In this document: positions 23,511 to 32,501 of the stretch, piece after piece
Layout: every line of letters starts with the position of its first letter
Numbering within the stretch: position 1 is the first letter of the stretch
DNA from: Bordetella genomosp. 2
Lineage (GTDB): Bacteria; Pseudomonadota; Gammaproteobacteria; Burkholderiales; Burkholderiaceae_B
Direction: 5' to 3'
NCBI RefSeq assembly: GCF_002261345.1
Contig: NZ_NEVT01000003.1
Location: 992,001-1,056,000 of the forward strand
DNA: 64,000 nt
Program-made: the position numbers and the translations under genes
The notes under the pieces: model-generated
The model's database searches: none
What the model saw: the letters and a program-made list of their open reading frames with translations, nothing else
What the model was told of the DNA's origin: nothing

Positions 23511-24431
23511 ATGGCTACCTCATCCTATCCCACCATCGAACAAACCGTCGGCAATACGCCGCTGGTCCGCCTGCAGCGCATTCCCGGCGCGGCGGGCCAG
23601 GCACGGGGCAACGTCATCCTGGCCAAACTGGAAGGCAATAATCCGGCGGGTTCCGTCAAGGACCGGCCGGCGCTGTCGATGATCCTGCGCGCCGAAGAGC
23701 GCGGCGAGATCAAGCCGGGCGATACGCTCATCGAAGCCACCAGCGGCAACACCGGCATCGCGCTGGCCATGACGGCCGCCATGCGCGGCTACCGCATGGT
23801 GCTGATCATGCCGGACAACCTGTCGGTCGAGCGCCGCGCAGCCATGGCGGCCTATGGGGCGGAGCTGATCCTCACGCCCGCGGACAAGGGCGGCATGGAA
23901 TACGCCCGCGACCTGGCCACCAGCATGGAGGCCGAAGGCAAGGGCAAGGTGCTGGACCAGTTCGCCAACCCCGACAACCCGCGCGCCCACATCGAAGGCA
24001 CCGGCCCCGAGATCTGGACGCAGACCGACGGCCGCGTCACCCACTTCGTCAGCGCCATGGGCACGACAGGCACCATCATGGGCGTGTCCACCTACCTGAA
24101 GTCGCGCAATCCGGCGGTGCAGGTGGTGGGCGCCCAACCGGCCGAAGGGTCGCAGATCCCGGGCATTCGCAAGTGGCCGGAAGCCTACCTGCCGAAGATC
24201 TTCGATCGCAGCCTGGTGGATGCCTACGAGTCCATCGGCCAGGACGAGGCCGAGACCATGGCCCGCCGCCTGGCCGCCGAAGAGGGCATCTTCGGCGGCA
24301 TTTCCTCGGCTGGCGCGCTGGTGGCGGCCCTGCGCGTGGCCGAGCGGGTTGAGAACGCGACCATCGTGTTCATCGTCTGCGACCGCGGCGACCGCTATCT
24401 GTCGACCGGCGTGTTCAACGAGCGCCGCTGA
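23511..24431 (+). CDS. cysM: Cysteine synthase B
   Basis: PLP enzyme making cysteine from O-acetylserine and sulfide or thiosulfate; 306 residues. The PLP lysine is K50 in NNPAGSVKDRPALSM. The substrate loop is EATSGNTGIALAM, the phosphate-binding loop is GTTGTIMGVSTYLK and the PLP ring Ser is in IFGGISSAGALVAAL. The sequence follows CysM rather than CysK, with the IPGIRKWPEAYLPKI segment. ATG 23511 is preferred over frames upstream that are not family-like. It lies apart from the sulfate genes at 35-42 kb but completes the same pathway. Confidence 0.93.
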   Translation: MATSSYPTIEQTVGNTPLVRLQRIPGAAGQARGNVILAKLEGNNPAGSVKDRPALSMILRAEERGEIKPGDTLIEATSGNTGIALAMTAAMRGYRMVLIMPDNLSVERRAAMAAYGAELILTPADKGGMEYARDLATSMEAEGKGKVLDQFANPDNPRAHIEGTGPEIWTQTDGRVTHFVSAMGTTGTIMGVSTYLKSRNPAVQVVGAQPAEGSQIPGIRKWPEAYLPKIFDRSLVDAYESIGQDEAETMARRLAAEEGIFGGISSAGALVAALRVAERVENATIVFIVCDRGDRYLSTGVFNERR

Positions 24432-24446
24432 CGCGGCTTTCGCTTC

Positions 24447-24504
24447 CAGGTGCCTGGCCCCGGCGCTGCAGTGGTTGCATGCGTCGTCCGGTGCCTGACA
24501 CCTG
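24447..24504. repeat. Short GGTGCCTG repeat pair between cysM and mltB
   Basis: The octamer GGTGCCTG occurs at 24450-24457 and 24490-24497, and the outer ends CAGGTG (24447-24452) and CACCTG (24499-24504) are inverted copies. The second copy, GGTGCCTGACACC, can fold on itself. It lies between two convergent genes and may serve as a weak terminator; no T-tract follows. Confidence 0.35.
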
Positions 24505-24513
24505 CGCGGCGGG

Positions 24514-25653
24514 TCATCTGCCCATGCGTTGTTCGAGCGCGGCCGCCAGGTCAGCCACCGCGGTGGCGTAGAAATAACTCCGGTTATATTGCGTCAGCGC
24601 AAAAAAGTTCGGCGTGGCGGTGCGGTACTGCACGGTGCCGCGCGCCTCTTCTTCCAGGTCCACGACGCCCAGCGGGCGGTCCTGCCAGCCGTTGCCGCTG
24701 GCGCCGGGCGCCAGGCGTGCGCCGGCGGCCTGCAGCGATGACCAGGTCTGCGTGGGCTCGAGCCCGCCCGATGCCAGCGCGGACGGGTCCGGCGGCAGTA
24801 TCACCGGCGCGAATACCGGCAGGCCGCGCTGCCAGCCATGCTCGACCAGGAAATTGCCGACCGACATGACCGAGTCGGCGACGCTGTTGGTCAGGTCGAT
24901 ATGGCCGTCGCCGTCGCCGTCCACCGCGAAGCGCATGATGCTGCCCGGCATGAACTGGGGCATGCCGATGGCGCCCGCATAAGAGCCGCTCGCCTCGAGT
25001 TCGAGCTTGCCGCGCAGCGCCAGCGTGATGAAGTCCCCCAGTTGGCCGCGGAACATGTCGGCGCGCTCGGGGCGGTTGGGATCGGGATAATCGAACGCCA
25101 GGGTGGCCAGGGCGTCGAGCACGCGGAAATTGCCCATATTGCGCCCGTACAGGGTTTCGACCCCGATGATGGAGGCGATGATCGAGGCGGGCACGCCGTA
25201 GCGCTGGGCCGCCTGGTTCAGCAGCGCCGCGTGCTCCTGCCAGAACTGCACGCCCCAGCCGATGCGCTTGGGCTCGACGAAGCGCGCGCGGTAGGTGAGC
25301 CAGCTGCGCCATATCTTGCGCCCCGGGGGCGAGGGCGCGATCAGGCGCGCCACGGTGGCGTTATAGCGGGAGTCCGCCAGGGCGGCCGTGACCCGGTCCA
25401 GGGGGAGGGCGCGTTCGTCCGCCAGCTGACGGGCGTAGGCGAGCGCCTCGGGGCGCAGCTGTCCGCCCGGAGTCAGCGCGGCCGGCGGTTCGGCGGGCGG
25501 TTTGGCCGGGCCGATGCGTATCGGGGCGCCCCCGGAAGGGCGCTGCGGCGGAGTCTGGTCCTGGGGGTGCGAGCCGGACGGAGGGGCGCTTGCGCATCCG
25601 GCAAGAAAAAAAGCAATCGTGCCGATTTGCAGGAATTGCCGACAGATGAACAT
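24514..25653 (-). CDS. mltB: Membrane-bound lytic murein transglycosylase B
   Basis: Outer-membrane lipoprotein that cleaves peptidoglycan glycan strands to 1,6-anhydro ends; 379 residues. The lipobox FFLAGC puts the lipidated Cys at residue 20, followed by a Pro-rich linker to about 60. The catalytic Glu is E166 in ASIIGVETLYGRNMG. Other family marks are SYAGAIGMPQFMPGSIMRFAVDGDGDGHIDL and the C-terminal YNRSYFYATAVADLA. The SD AAGGAAG precedes ATG at 25653. Divergent from the deacetylase-family gene, with only 11 bases between start codons, so the two promoters lie inside each other's genes or leaders. Confidence 0.93.
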   Translation of the reverse strand: MFICRQFLQIGTIAFFLAGCASAPPSGSHPQDQTPPQRPSGGAPIRIGPAKPPAEPPAALTPGGQLRPEALAYARQLADERALPLDRVTAALADSRYNATVARLIAPSPPGRKIWRSWLTYRARFVEPKRIGWGVQFWQEHAALLNQAAQRYGVPASIIASIIGVETLYGRNMGNFRVLDALATLAFDYPDPNRPERADMFRGQLGDFITLALRGKLELEASGSYAGAIGMPQFMPGSIMRFAVDGDGDGHIDLTNSVADSVMSVGNFLVEHGWQRGLPVFAPVILPPDPSALASGGLEPTQTWSSLQAAGARLAPGASGNGWQDRPLGVVDLEEEARGTVQYRTATPNFFALTQYNRSYFYATAVADLAAALEQRMGR

Positions 25654-25664
25654 AATCTTCCTTT

Positions 25665-26588
25665 ATGGAGACCATGTATCTTACCCACCCCGCCTGCCGG
25701 TTGCATGAAATGGGCGGTTGGCACCCCGAAAGCCCGCAGAGGCTGGATGCCATCGCCGACCAGTTGCTGAGCAGCGGCCTGATGCCCTTCCTCGTGGAGC
25801 ACGAGGCCCCCGCCGCCTCGCGCGAGGCGATCCTGCGCGTGCATACGGCGGGCTACCTCGCCAGCCTGCATGCCCGGTCGCCCGCCGAGGGCTATTGCGC
25901 CATCGATCCCGACACGATGATGAACCCGCACACCTACGAGGCGGCGCTGCACGCCGCCGGCGCGGGCATTGCCGCCGTCGACGCGGTCATGGCGGGGCAT
26001 GCGGCCAACGCCTTCTGCGCGGTGCGTCCGCCCGGCCACCATGCGCGCCGCGAGCAGGCCATGGGCTTCTGCTTCCTGAACAACGTGGCCATCGCGGCCC
26101 AGCACGCCATCCACGCGCACGGGCTGCGCCGCGTGGCCATCGTCGATTTCGACGTGCATCACGGCAATGGCACCGAAGAGGCCTTCGCGGGCGACGAGCG
26201 GGTGCTGATGTGCAGTATCTTCCAGCACCCGTTCTTCCCCAACAGCGGCACCACGCGCCCGGCCGCCAACATGGCCAATGTGCCGGTGCCGGCCTATACC
26301 GACGGCGCCGAGGTGCGGTCGGTGGTGCGCGACGTCTGGCTGCCGCGCCTGCAGGCCCATGCGCCCGAGCTGATCCTGATCTCGGCCGGTTTCGACGCGC
26401 ACCGCGAAGACGATATGGGCCAGCTGGCCCTGGTCGAGGCCGACTACGCCTGGATCACCGAGCGCATCGTCGAAGTGGCCGACCAGCACGCCCAGGGACG
26501 GATCGTCAGCCTGCTGGAAGGCGGTTACAACTTATCAGCCCTTGGACGGAGCGTCGTCGCCCACATACGGGCGCTGGCAAAGTTGTAG
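25665..26588 (+). CDS. Histone deacetylase/acetylpolyamine amidohydrolase family protein
   Basis: Zinc-dependent amidohydrolase of the HDAC superfamily, 307 residues. In bacteria such enzymes remove acetyl groups from polyamines, acetoin-related or other small amides. The active site is complete: RPPGHHARREQAMGFCFLNN carries the His-His charge relay, VDFDVHHGNGT gives Asp and His zinc ligands, and GFDAHREDDMG gives the second Asp; the GGYN segment near the C-terminus holds the glycine-rich loop. METMYLTHPACRLHEMG matches the usual N-terminus, so ATG 25665 is kept, although ATG 25674 has a nearer GGAG. It is followed after 68 bases by etfBA. The substrate is unknown. Confidence 0.88.
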   Translation: METMYLTHPACRLHEMGGWHPESPQRLDAIADQLLSSGLMPFLVEHEAPAASREAILRVHTAGYLASLHARSPAEGYCAIDPDTMMNPHTYEAALHAAGAGIAAVDAVMAGHAANAFCAVRPPGHHARREQAMGFCFLNNVAIAAQHAIHAHGLRRVAIVDFDVHHGNGTEEAFAGDERVLMCSIFQHPFFPNSGTTRPAANMANVPVPAYTDGAEVRSVVRDVWLPRLQAHAPELILISAGFDAHREDDMGQLALVEADYAWITERIVEVADQHAQGRIVSLLEGGYNLSALGRSVVAHIRALAKL

Positions 26589-26656
26589 AATCAATGAATT
26601 GTGCAATGCGGGGTCGGCCTCGGCCGGCCGGTTAATCATAGTTAGGAGGCTGCTGG

Positions 26657-27406
26657 ATGAAGGTGTTGGTACCTGTCAAGCGCGTGGTTGACTACAACGT
26701 CAAGGTGCGCGTCAAGTCGGATCAAACGGGCGTGGATATCGCGAACGTGAAGATGTCCATGAACCCGTTCGACGAGATCGCGGTCGAGGAAGCCACGCGC
26801 CTGAAGGAAAAGGGCGGCGCCACGGAAGTGGTGGCGGTGTCGTGCGGCGTGGCGCAGTGCCAGGAAACCCTGCGCACGGCCATGGCCATCGGCGCGGACC
26901 GCGGCATCCTGGTGCAGACCGACGCCGAACTGCAGCCGCTGGCGGTGGCCAAGCTGCTCAAGGGCCTGGTCGAAAAGGAACAGCCGCAGCTGGTCATCCT
27001 GGGCAAGCAGGCCATCGATGACGACGCCAACCAGACCGGCCAGATGCTGGCCGCGCTGCTGGACTGGCCGCAGGCCACGTTCGCCAGCAAGGTCGAGCTG
27101 GGCGACGGCGAAGTCTCGGTCACGCGCGAGGTCGACGGCGGCCTGGAGACGGTCAAGCTGAAGCTGCCGGCCATCGTCACTACCGACCTGCGCCTGAACG
27201 AGCCTCGCTACGTCACGCTGCCGAACATCATGAAGGCCAAGAAGAAGCAGCTGGACACCGTCACGCCCGAAGACCTGGGTGTCGATCCCGCGCCGCGCCT
27301 GAAGACGCTGAAGGTCACCGAGCCTCCGGCGCGCAAGGCGGGCATCAAGGTGGCCGACGTGGCCGCGCTGGTCGACAAACTCAAGAACGAAGCGAAGGTG
27401 CTCTAA
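26657..27406 (+). CDS. etfB: Electron transfer flavoprotein subunit beta
   Basis: Small ETF subunit (AMP-binding), 249 residues, which carries electrons from acyl-CoA dehydrogenases to the ETF-quinone oxidoreductase. The N-terminus [22 protein letters not shown], the [18 protein letters not shown] block, the [20 protein letters not shown] signature and the [24 protein letters not shown] recognition-loop region are all present and family-typical. SD TAGGAGG lies ten bases before the ATG. It is paired with etfA two bases downstream. The acyl-CoA dehydrogenase at 32.5 kb is a probable electron donor (inference). Confidence 0.95.
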   Translation: MKVLVPVKRVVDYNVKVRVKSDQTGVDIANVKMSMNPFDEIAVEEATRLKEKGGATEVVAVSCGVAQCQETLRTAMAIGADRGILVQTDAELQPLAVAKLLKGLVEKEQPQLVILGKQAIDDDANQTGQMLAALLDWPQATFASKVELGDGEVSVTREVDGGLETVKLKLPAIVTTDLRLNEPRYVTLPNIMKAKKKQLDTVTPEDLGVDPAPRLKTLKVTEPPARKAGIKVADVAALVDKLKNEAKVL

Positions 27407-27407
27407 G

Positions 27408-28337
27408 ATGACGACGCTGGTTATTGCCGAACACGACAACGCCCAACTGAAGGGCGCGACCCTGAACACCATCGCCGCGGCCGCCAAGCTGGGCGGCGAC
27501 GTGCACGTGCTGGTGGCCGGCAGCAATGCCCGCGCCGTGGCCGACCAGGCCGCGCAGGCCGCCGGCGTGGCCAAGGTGCTGCTGGCCGACGCGCCGCAAC
27601 TGGCCGAGGGGCTGGCCGAGAACCTGGCCGCGCAAGTGCTGGCCGTGGCTTCCGGCTACAGCCACATCCTGTTCCCCGCCACCGCCTCGGGCAAGAACGT
27701 GGCCCCGCGCGTGGCCGCCAAGCTGGACGTGGCGCAGGTCTCCGACATCATCGGGGTGGAATCGGCCGACACCTTCCAGCGCCCGATCTACGCCGGCAAC
27801 GCGATTGCCACGGTGCAGTCGACCGACTCGGTCAAGGTCATCACGGTGCGCACCACGGCGTTCGACGCGGTGGCCGCCACGGGCGGCTCGGCCGCGGTGG
27901 AAGCGCTGGAAGCGGTGGCCGATTCGGGCAAGTCGTCGTTCGTGGGCCGCGAAGTGGCCAAGAGCGACCGTCCGGAGCTGGCCGGCGCGCGCGTGGTGGT
28001 GTCCGGCGGACGCGGCCTGGGCAGCGCCGAGAACTTCAAGATCCTCGACCCGCTGGCCGACAAGCTGGGCGCGGCGCTGGGCGCCTCGCGCGCGGCCGTC
28101 GACGCCGGCTACGCGCCCAACGACTGGCAGGTGGGCCAGACCGGCAAGATCGTCGCGCCACAGCTGTATGTGGCGGTGGGCATCTCGGGCGCCATCCAGC
28201 ACCTGGCGGGCATGAAGGACTCCAAGGTCATCGTGGCCATCAACAAGGACCCGGAAGCGCCGATCTTCGGCGTGGCCGACTACGGCCTGGTCGGCGACCT
28301 GTTCCAGGTCGTGCCCGAACTGGCCAACGCCCTGTAG
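27408..28337 (+). CDS. etfA: Electron transfer flavoprotein subunit alpha
   Basis: Large ETF subunit carrying FAD, 309 residues. The N-terminal domain begins [21 protein letters not shown]. The FAD domain has [22 protein letters not shown], the [28 protein letters not shown] signature and [22 protein letters not shown]. The gene starts two bases after etfB and is closed by a strong hairpin terminator. Confidence 0.95.
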   Translation: MTTLVIAEHDNAQLKGATLNTIAAAAKLGGDVHVLVAGSNARAVADQAAQAAGVAKVLLADAPQLAEGLAENLAAQVLAVASGYSHILFPATASGKNVAPRVAAKLDVAQVSDIIGVESADTFQRPIYAGNAIATVQSTDSVKVITVRTTAFDAVAATGGSAAVEALEAVADSGKSSFVGREVAKSDRPELAGARVVVSGGRGLGSAENFKILDPLADKLGAALGASRAAVDAGYAPNDWQVGQTGKIVAPQLYVAVGISGAIQHLAGMKDSKVIVAINKDPEAPIFGVADYGLVGDLFQVVPELANAL

Positions 28338-28351
28338 AACGCAGGACGCCG

Positions 28352-28400
28352 CGCCGGGCGCGCCATGCCGGGTCTTCCGGCCGGCGCGCCCGGCGTTTTT
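28352..28400 (+). terminator. Rho-independent terminator of etfBA
   Basis: Thirteen-base perfect arms CGCCGGGCGCGCC (28352-28364) and GGCGCGCCCGGCG (28383-28395) around an 18-base loop, then five T. It starts 15 bases past the etfA stop. Confidence 0.88.
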
Positions 28401-28451
28401 CATGGCCGGCCGCCATCCGTCCGGCAAGGCGCCACGCCAGCGCGCCTGCCT

Positions 28452-29375
28452 TCAATACAACGCCTTGCAGCCGCGCCAGGCGCCTTGCGCGACCAGGCGC
28501 TTGATCTCTTCCTTGCACAGTTCGACCACCCGCTCCACGGCCGGCGTGGGCGGCATGCTTGCGCTCGCGCACAACACCAGCTCGCGCGCCAATCCGATGT
28601 CCAGCGCATGCGCGGCGATGGCGCCGTCGGCGATGTCCGAGTGGGCGGCCGAATAGGGCAGGATGGTGGCCGCCATGCCGTGCCGCACGGCCGGTATCAG
28701 GATGGCCGAAGTGCTGGCCTCGGCGAACAGGTTGCAGGTCAGGCGCGCCGTCAGGAATGCATGGTCCACCCGCGCGCGCAGCGTGTTCGGCAGGCTGGGC
28801 AGGATCAGCGGCAAATGATGGAAATCGGCGATGGACAGCTTGCGGCGCGGCAGCTTGACGCCGGCCCGGGTCAAGAGAAAGAGCTCTTCGAGCAGCAGCG
28901 GCGTGCGCACCAGGCCCTGCATGGGTTGCTGGTCGGGCGACAACGAGAAATCGATCCTTCCCTGCAAGACCAGCTTGGTCAGGTCGGCGCTGGGGATGTC
29001 GACGATCTCCAGCACCACCGAAGGCAGTTCGGCCTTGACCCGCTGCATCAGCGGCAAAGACAGCATGCGCGCGGTGCTGGACGCCAGGCCGATCGATACG
29101 GTTCCAGTGACCTGGTCGGCCGCGCGCGCCAGCAGGCTGCGCGTGGCGTCCACCTGGCGGAGGATGGTCTGGGCATGGCGATACAGCAGCAGGCCTTCCG
29201 CCGTGGGCTGGACGCCCTTGGCGCCGCGCGCCAGCAGCCCGACGCCCAGGGTCTCTTCCAGCAAGGCCATTTGCTGGCTGAGCGCCGGCTGGGCCAAGTG
29301 CAGGCTTTCGGCCGCGCGCGTCATGTTGCGCAATTCGACGACGCGCACGAAATATTTGAGTTGACGTAGGTTCAC
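28452..29375 (-). CDS. LysR-family transcriptional regulator
   Basis: Regulator of 307 residues with an N-terminal winged helix-turn-helix ([44 protein letters not shown]) and a periplasmic-binding-like effector domain from about residue 90. The first half resembles Nac/Cbl-like regulators. It is divergent from the CoA-transferase operon with 96 bases between starts. The intergenic region holds a perfect T-N11-A palindrome, so it very probably controls that operon and itself. The effector is likely an acid, CoA thioester or intermediate of the pathway encoded next door (inference). Confidence 0.9.
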   Translation of the reverse strand: MNLRQLKYFVRVVELRNMTRAAESLHLAQPALSQQMALLEETLGVGLLARGAKGVQPTAEGLLLYRHAQTILRQVDATRSLLARAADQVTGTVSIGLASSTARMLSLPLMQRVKAELPSVVLEIVDIPSADLTKLVLQGRIDFSLSPDQQPMQGLVRTPLLLEELFLLTRAGVKLPRRKLSIADFHHLPLILPSLPNTLRARVDHAFLTARLTCNLFAEASTSAILIPAVRHGMAATILPYSAAHSDIADGAIAAHALDIGLARELVLCASASMPPTPAVERVVELCKEEIKRLVAQGAWRGCKALY

Positions 29376-29380
29376 AAGAA

Positions 29381-29395
29381 ATAAGTTTAACTTAT
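29381..29395. promoter_or_regulatory. LysR-type operator
   Basis: The perfect dyad ATAAGT-TTA-ACTTAT contains T-N11-A, the LysR-family recognition pattern. It lies six bases upstream of the regulator's start and is centred about 63 bases before the start predicted from the TAGAAT hexamer at 29440-29445, the usual place of a LysR recognition site. Confidence 0.75.
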
Positions 29396-29439
29396 GGTTT
29401 GATTGTTAAATCGTATTTTTTGGTCTGGCAAGGCCTGCC

Positions 29440-29445
29440 TAGAAT
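29440..29445 (+). promoter_or_regulatory. Candidate -10 of the CoA-transferase operon
   Basis: TAGAAT matches TATAAT at five of six positions. The -35 region is only a T-rich stretch (29416-29422), fitting a promoter that needs an activator. The predicted start is near 29451, about 21 bases before ATG 29472. Confidence 0.45.
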
Positions 29446-29471
29446 GGCTCGCATTCGAGAGGAGACGAGCC

Positions 29472-30692
29472 ATGAGCCTGCCGTTGGCCGGACTGAAAGT
29501 CCTGGACCTGACCCGCGCCCTGTCGGGCCCATTCAGCACCATGACGCTGGGCGACCTGGGCGCCGAGGTCATCAAGGTCGAACCCACGCCCGAGGGCGAC
29601 ATGGTGCGCCAGTGGGGGCCCTTCGACGACGACATAAGTGTTTATTATCTGAGCGCCAACCGCAACAAGAAGGGCATCGGCGTCGATTTCCGCCATCCCG
29701 ACGGCCTGGCGCTGGTGCGCAAGCTGGCGCTGGGCTGCGACATCGTGGTGGAGAACTTCAAGGTCGGCACCATGCAGCGCATGGGCCTGGGCTACGAGGC
29801 GCTGTCCGCCGAGCACCCGGGCCTGATCATGGCCTCCATCTCGGGCTTCGGCAGCCGCGGGCCGGCCCGCGACTGGGCCGGTTTCGACCAGATCGCGCAA
29901 GGCTATTCCGGCTTCATGAGCCTGACCGGCACGCCGGAGTCGGGGCCTACCCGGGTGGGCACGGCGATCGGCGACCTGGCCGCCGGCCTGTGGCTGGTGA
30001 TCGGCATCCTGGCCGCCGTGGTGCAGCGCAACCGCACCGGCCGCGGCCAGCATGTGGAAACCTCGCTGCTGGCGGCGCTGATGGCGTTGCTGAGCGTGCA
30101 GGGCCAGCGTTACCTGAGCGTGGGCGAAGTGCCGCAACCCTGCGGCAATGTCCATCCTGTCATCGCCCCCTACGGCACCTTCGAGACGGCCGACGGCCCG
30201 CTCAACCTGGCCCCCGCGACCCAGGCGATGTGGACCCGACTGTGCGGCATCCTGGGCCTGGAACGGCTGGCATCCGACCCGCGCTTCCTGACCAATGCCG
30301 ACCGCATGCGCCACCGCCATGAACTGAAGCAGGAACTGGAAGCCGCGTTGAAACGCCGCACGCGCATGGAATGGACGCCGTTGATGATCGAGAACGGCAT
30401 TCCGGCCGGGCCGATCAATACCCTGGACGACGTGTTCGCCGATCCACAAGTGCAGGCTTGCGGGCTGGTGCAGGCGTTGCGGCACCCGCAGCTGGGCGAG
30501 TTGCGGCAGGTCGGCCTGCCGCTGGACCTGGGCGGCGTGCCGCCGGAGGCGACGGCGCGGCTGGCGCCTCCGGTGTTCGGCCAGCATACCCGTGAAGTGC
30601 TGGCCTCGTTCGGCCTGGCGCGGGAGGAGATCGACCGCCTGCTGGCCGGGCGCGTGCTGCACCAGGCCGCCGAACCCGCGGAGGCATCATGA
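29472..30692 (+). CDS. CaiB/BaiF-family (class III) CoA-transferase
   Basis: Moves CoA from one acyl-CoA to a free acid, activating a carboxylate for breakdown; 406 residues. It starts SLPLAGLKVLDLTRALSGPF, with the conserved LGDLGAEVIKVE and the LSANRNKKGIGVDF segment. The catalytic Asp is D139 in RDWAGFDQIAQGYSG. The C-terminal GIPAGPINTLDDVFADPQV is also family-typical. SD AGAGGAGA lies before ATG 29472, and the stop overlaps the hydratase-like gene by four bases. It is the first gene of a four-gene operon. The acid substrate cannot be named. Confidence 0.9.
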   Translation: MSLPLAGLKVLDLTRALSGPFSTMTLGDLGAEVIKVEPTPEGDMVRQWGPFDDDISVYYLSANRNKKGIGVDFRHPDGLALVRKLALGCDIVVENFKVGTMQRMGLGYEALSAEHPGLIMASISGFGSRGPARDWAGFDQIAQGYSGFMSLTGTPESGPTRVGTAIGDLAAGLWLVIGILAAVVQRNRTGRGQHVETSLLAALMALLSVQGQRYLSVGEVPQPCGNVHPVIAPYGTFETADGPLNLAPATQAMWTRLCGILGLERLASDPRFLTNADRMRHRHELKQELEAALKRRTRMEWTPLMIENGIPAGPINTLDDVFADPQVQACGLVQALRHPQLGELRQVGLPLDLGGVPPEATARLAPPVFGQHTREVLASFGLAREEIDRLLAGRVLHQAAEPAEAS

Positions 30693-31453
30693 GCGCCGCC
30701 GATACGCCGCAACTGACCGTGGACGGCACGGTGGCGACACTGCGGCTGCGCAAGCCGGCGGTGGCCAACCGGCTCAGCCCGCACGACCTGGACGCGTTGC
30801 GCGCGCACCTGGAGACCGTCAACGGCGACGAGCGCATCCTGGTGCTGCGCTTCGTGGCCGAAGGCAAGTATTTCTGCAGCGGCTATGACATCTCGTCTCT
30901 GGCCGCCGACAGCGCGCCCAGCTCGCTCTACTTCGGCGCCACCATCGACCTGGTCGAGGCGGCCCGCCCGGTGACGATCGCCGCCGTGCAGGGCGGCGTC
31001 TACGGCGGCGGCACCGACCTGTGCCTGGCCTGCGACTTCCGCCTGGGGACGCCGCAGGCGGACATGTTCATGCCCGCGACCCGGCTGGGCCTGCATTTCT
31101 ATGCCGGCGGCATGACGCGCTACGTGACGCGCCTGGGCCTGGACCAGGCCAAGCGCCTGTTCCTGACCGCCGACCGGATCGGGGCGGAGGAAATGCTGCG
31201 CATCGGCGTGTTGACCGAGCTCGTGGCCGCCGACCAGCTGGACAGCCGGCTGCAGGTGCTGACCGGGCAACTGGCCGACATGGCGCCGCAGGCCCTGCTG
31301 GGCGTCAAGCGGCACCTGAACCTGATCGCGCGCGGGCAGATCGATGTGCAGCAGATCGAGCAGGCCGTGTTGCGCTCGGAACGCTCGCGCGACATCGCGG
31401 AAGGCGCGCGGGCCTGGAAGGAGAAGCGCAAGCCGCGATTCACTGGCCATTGA
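30689..31453 (+). CDS. Enoyl-CoA hydratase/isomerase-family protein with altered active site
   Basis: Crotonase-fold protein of 254 residues. The CoA oxyanion hole is recognisable (KYFCSGYDIS at 60-69 and GGVYGGGTDLCLACD at 102-116). The two Glu that catalyse hydration in classical enoyl-CoA hydratases are not both present: the first is Asp (D110 in GGTDL) and the second is replaced by Ala (A130 in MPATRLG). It may therefore be an isomerase, hydrolase, decarboxylase or a hydratase on an unusual substrate. It overlaps the CoA-transferase stop (ATGA). The C-terminal KRHLNLIARGQIDVQQIEQ and EKRKPRFTGH are normal for the superfamily. Confidence 0.85.
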   Translation: MSAADTPQLTVDGTVATLRLRKPAVANRLSPHDLDALRAHLETVNGDERILVLRFVAEGKYFCSGYDISSLAADSAPSSLYFGATIDLVEAARPVTIAAVQGGVYGGGTDLCLACDFRLGTPQADMFMPATRLGLHFYAGGMTRYVTRLGLDQAKRLFLTADRIGAEEMLRIGVLTELVAADQLDSRLQVLTGQLADMAPQALLGVKRHLNLIARGQIDVQQIEQAVLRSERSRDIAEGARAWKEKRKPRFTGH

Positions 31454-31510
31454 GGCCGCAACGGCCTGGCTTGCCGGCCCGGCCGCATGTATAACCAAGA
31501 GGAGACAGAC

Positions 31511-32488
31511 ATGCACATTCAACGCGCCGCGCGCGCCGCAGGGCGCGCGCTGATGCTGGCCGGCGGGCTGCTGGCCGCGGCGGCCCAGGCGGCCGCGGAC
31601 TACCCGGCCAAGCCGGTCACCCTGGTGATCGGTTTTCCGCCCGGCGGCGGGGCCGATCATGTCGGGCGGGTATACGCCAACAGCCTGTCCAAGGTGCTGC
31701 GCCAGCCGGTGGTGGTCGAGAACCGCCCGGGCGCCGGTTCGACGATCGGCGCCAGCCATGTGGCGCGCGCCGCGCCCGACGGCTATACCCTGTACCTGGG
31801 CAACTCCAGCGTGATGGGCAGCGACAGCGCGCTCTACAAAGTGGACTACACGCCGGACGATTTCATTCCGGTGGCCCAGTTGACCACCGGGCCCATGGTG
31901 CTGATCGCCAACGCCGGCCTCGGCCTGGCGAGCGTGCAGGACCTGCTGGAAAGGGCGCGCCGCCAGCCCGGCGAACTGAATGTCGCATCCTCCGGCAACG
32001 GGGTCATCACCCACCTGGCGGCGGTGGAGTTCATGCAATTGACCGGGGCGAAGCTGATGCACATCCCGTTCAAGGGCGGCGCCGCGGCGACGCAGTCGGT
32101 GGCGGCGGGGGATACCGATATTTCCTTTGCCACCGCGCCGTCGGCCAAGGCGGCCATCGACACGGGCAAGGCCGTGGCCCTGGCGGTGACTTCGGGCCAG
32201 CCGTCGCGGCTGCTGCCGTATCCGCCGATCGCGGCCGCCGTGCCGGGCTACGACCTGTCCAACTGGTGGGGGGTGTTCGCCCCGCGGGGCACGCCGCAGG
32301 CGGTCGTCCAAACACTGTTCGAGGCTACCCGCAAGGCGCTCGACGAGCCGGCCGTGCGCCAGAGCCTGGCCGCCGGCTATGAGGAAGTCACGCCCTCGGC
32401 GTCGCCGGCCGCGTTCGACGAGTTCGCCCGCAAGGAGGGTGCCAAAGGTTTAAGATTGGCCCGGGAGAGCACCGCAACCGCCAACTGA
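31511..32488 (+). CDS. Bug-family (TctC-type) periplasmic solute receptor
   Basis: Tripartite-tricarboxylate-type receptor of the Bug family, greatly expanded in Bordetella; 325 residues. A signal peptide runs to about 27-29 (GGLLAAAAQAAA before DYPAKPV). Family marks are YPAKPVTLVIGFPPGGGADHVGR, VVVENRPGAGSTIGASHVARAAPDGYTL and MHIPFKGGAAATQSVAAGDTDIS. No TctA/TctB membrane genes are adjacent, so it may share a transporter encoded elsewhere or act as a sensor. Its place inside a CoA-dependent acid degradation operon suggests it binds the carboxylate that the CoA-transferase activates (inference). SD is GAGGAGA. Confidence 0.9.
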   Translation: MHIQRAARAAGRALMLAGGLLAAAAQAAADYPAKPVTLVIGFPPGGGADHVGRVYANSLSKVLRQPVVVENRPGAGSTIGASHVARAAPDGYTLYLGNSSVMGSDSALYKVDYTPDDFIPVAQLTTGPMVLIANAGLGLASVQDLLERARRQPGELNVASSGNGVITHLAAVEFMQLTGAKLMHIPFKGGAAATQSVAAGDTDISFATAPSAKAAIDTGKAVALAVTSGQPSRLLPYPPIAAAVPGYDLSNWWGVFAPRGTPQAVVQTLFEATRKALDEPAVRQSLAAGYEEVTPSASPAAFDEFARKEGAKGLRLARESTATAN

Positions 32489-32501
32489 TCCTGGAGACAC
32501 A

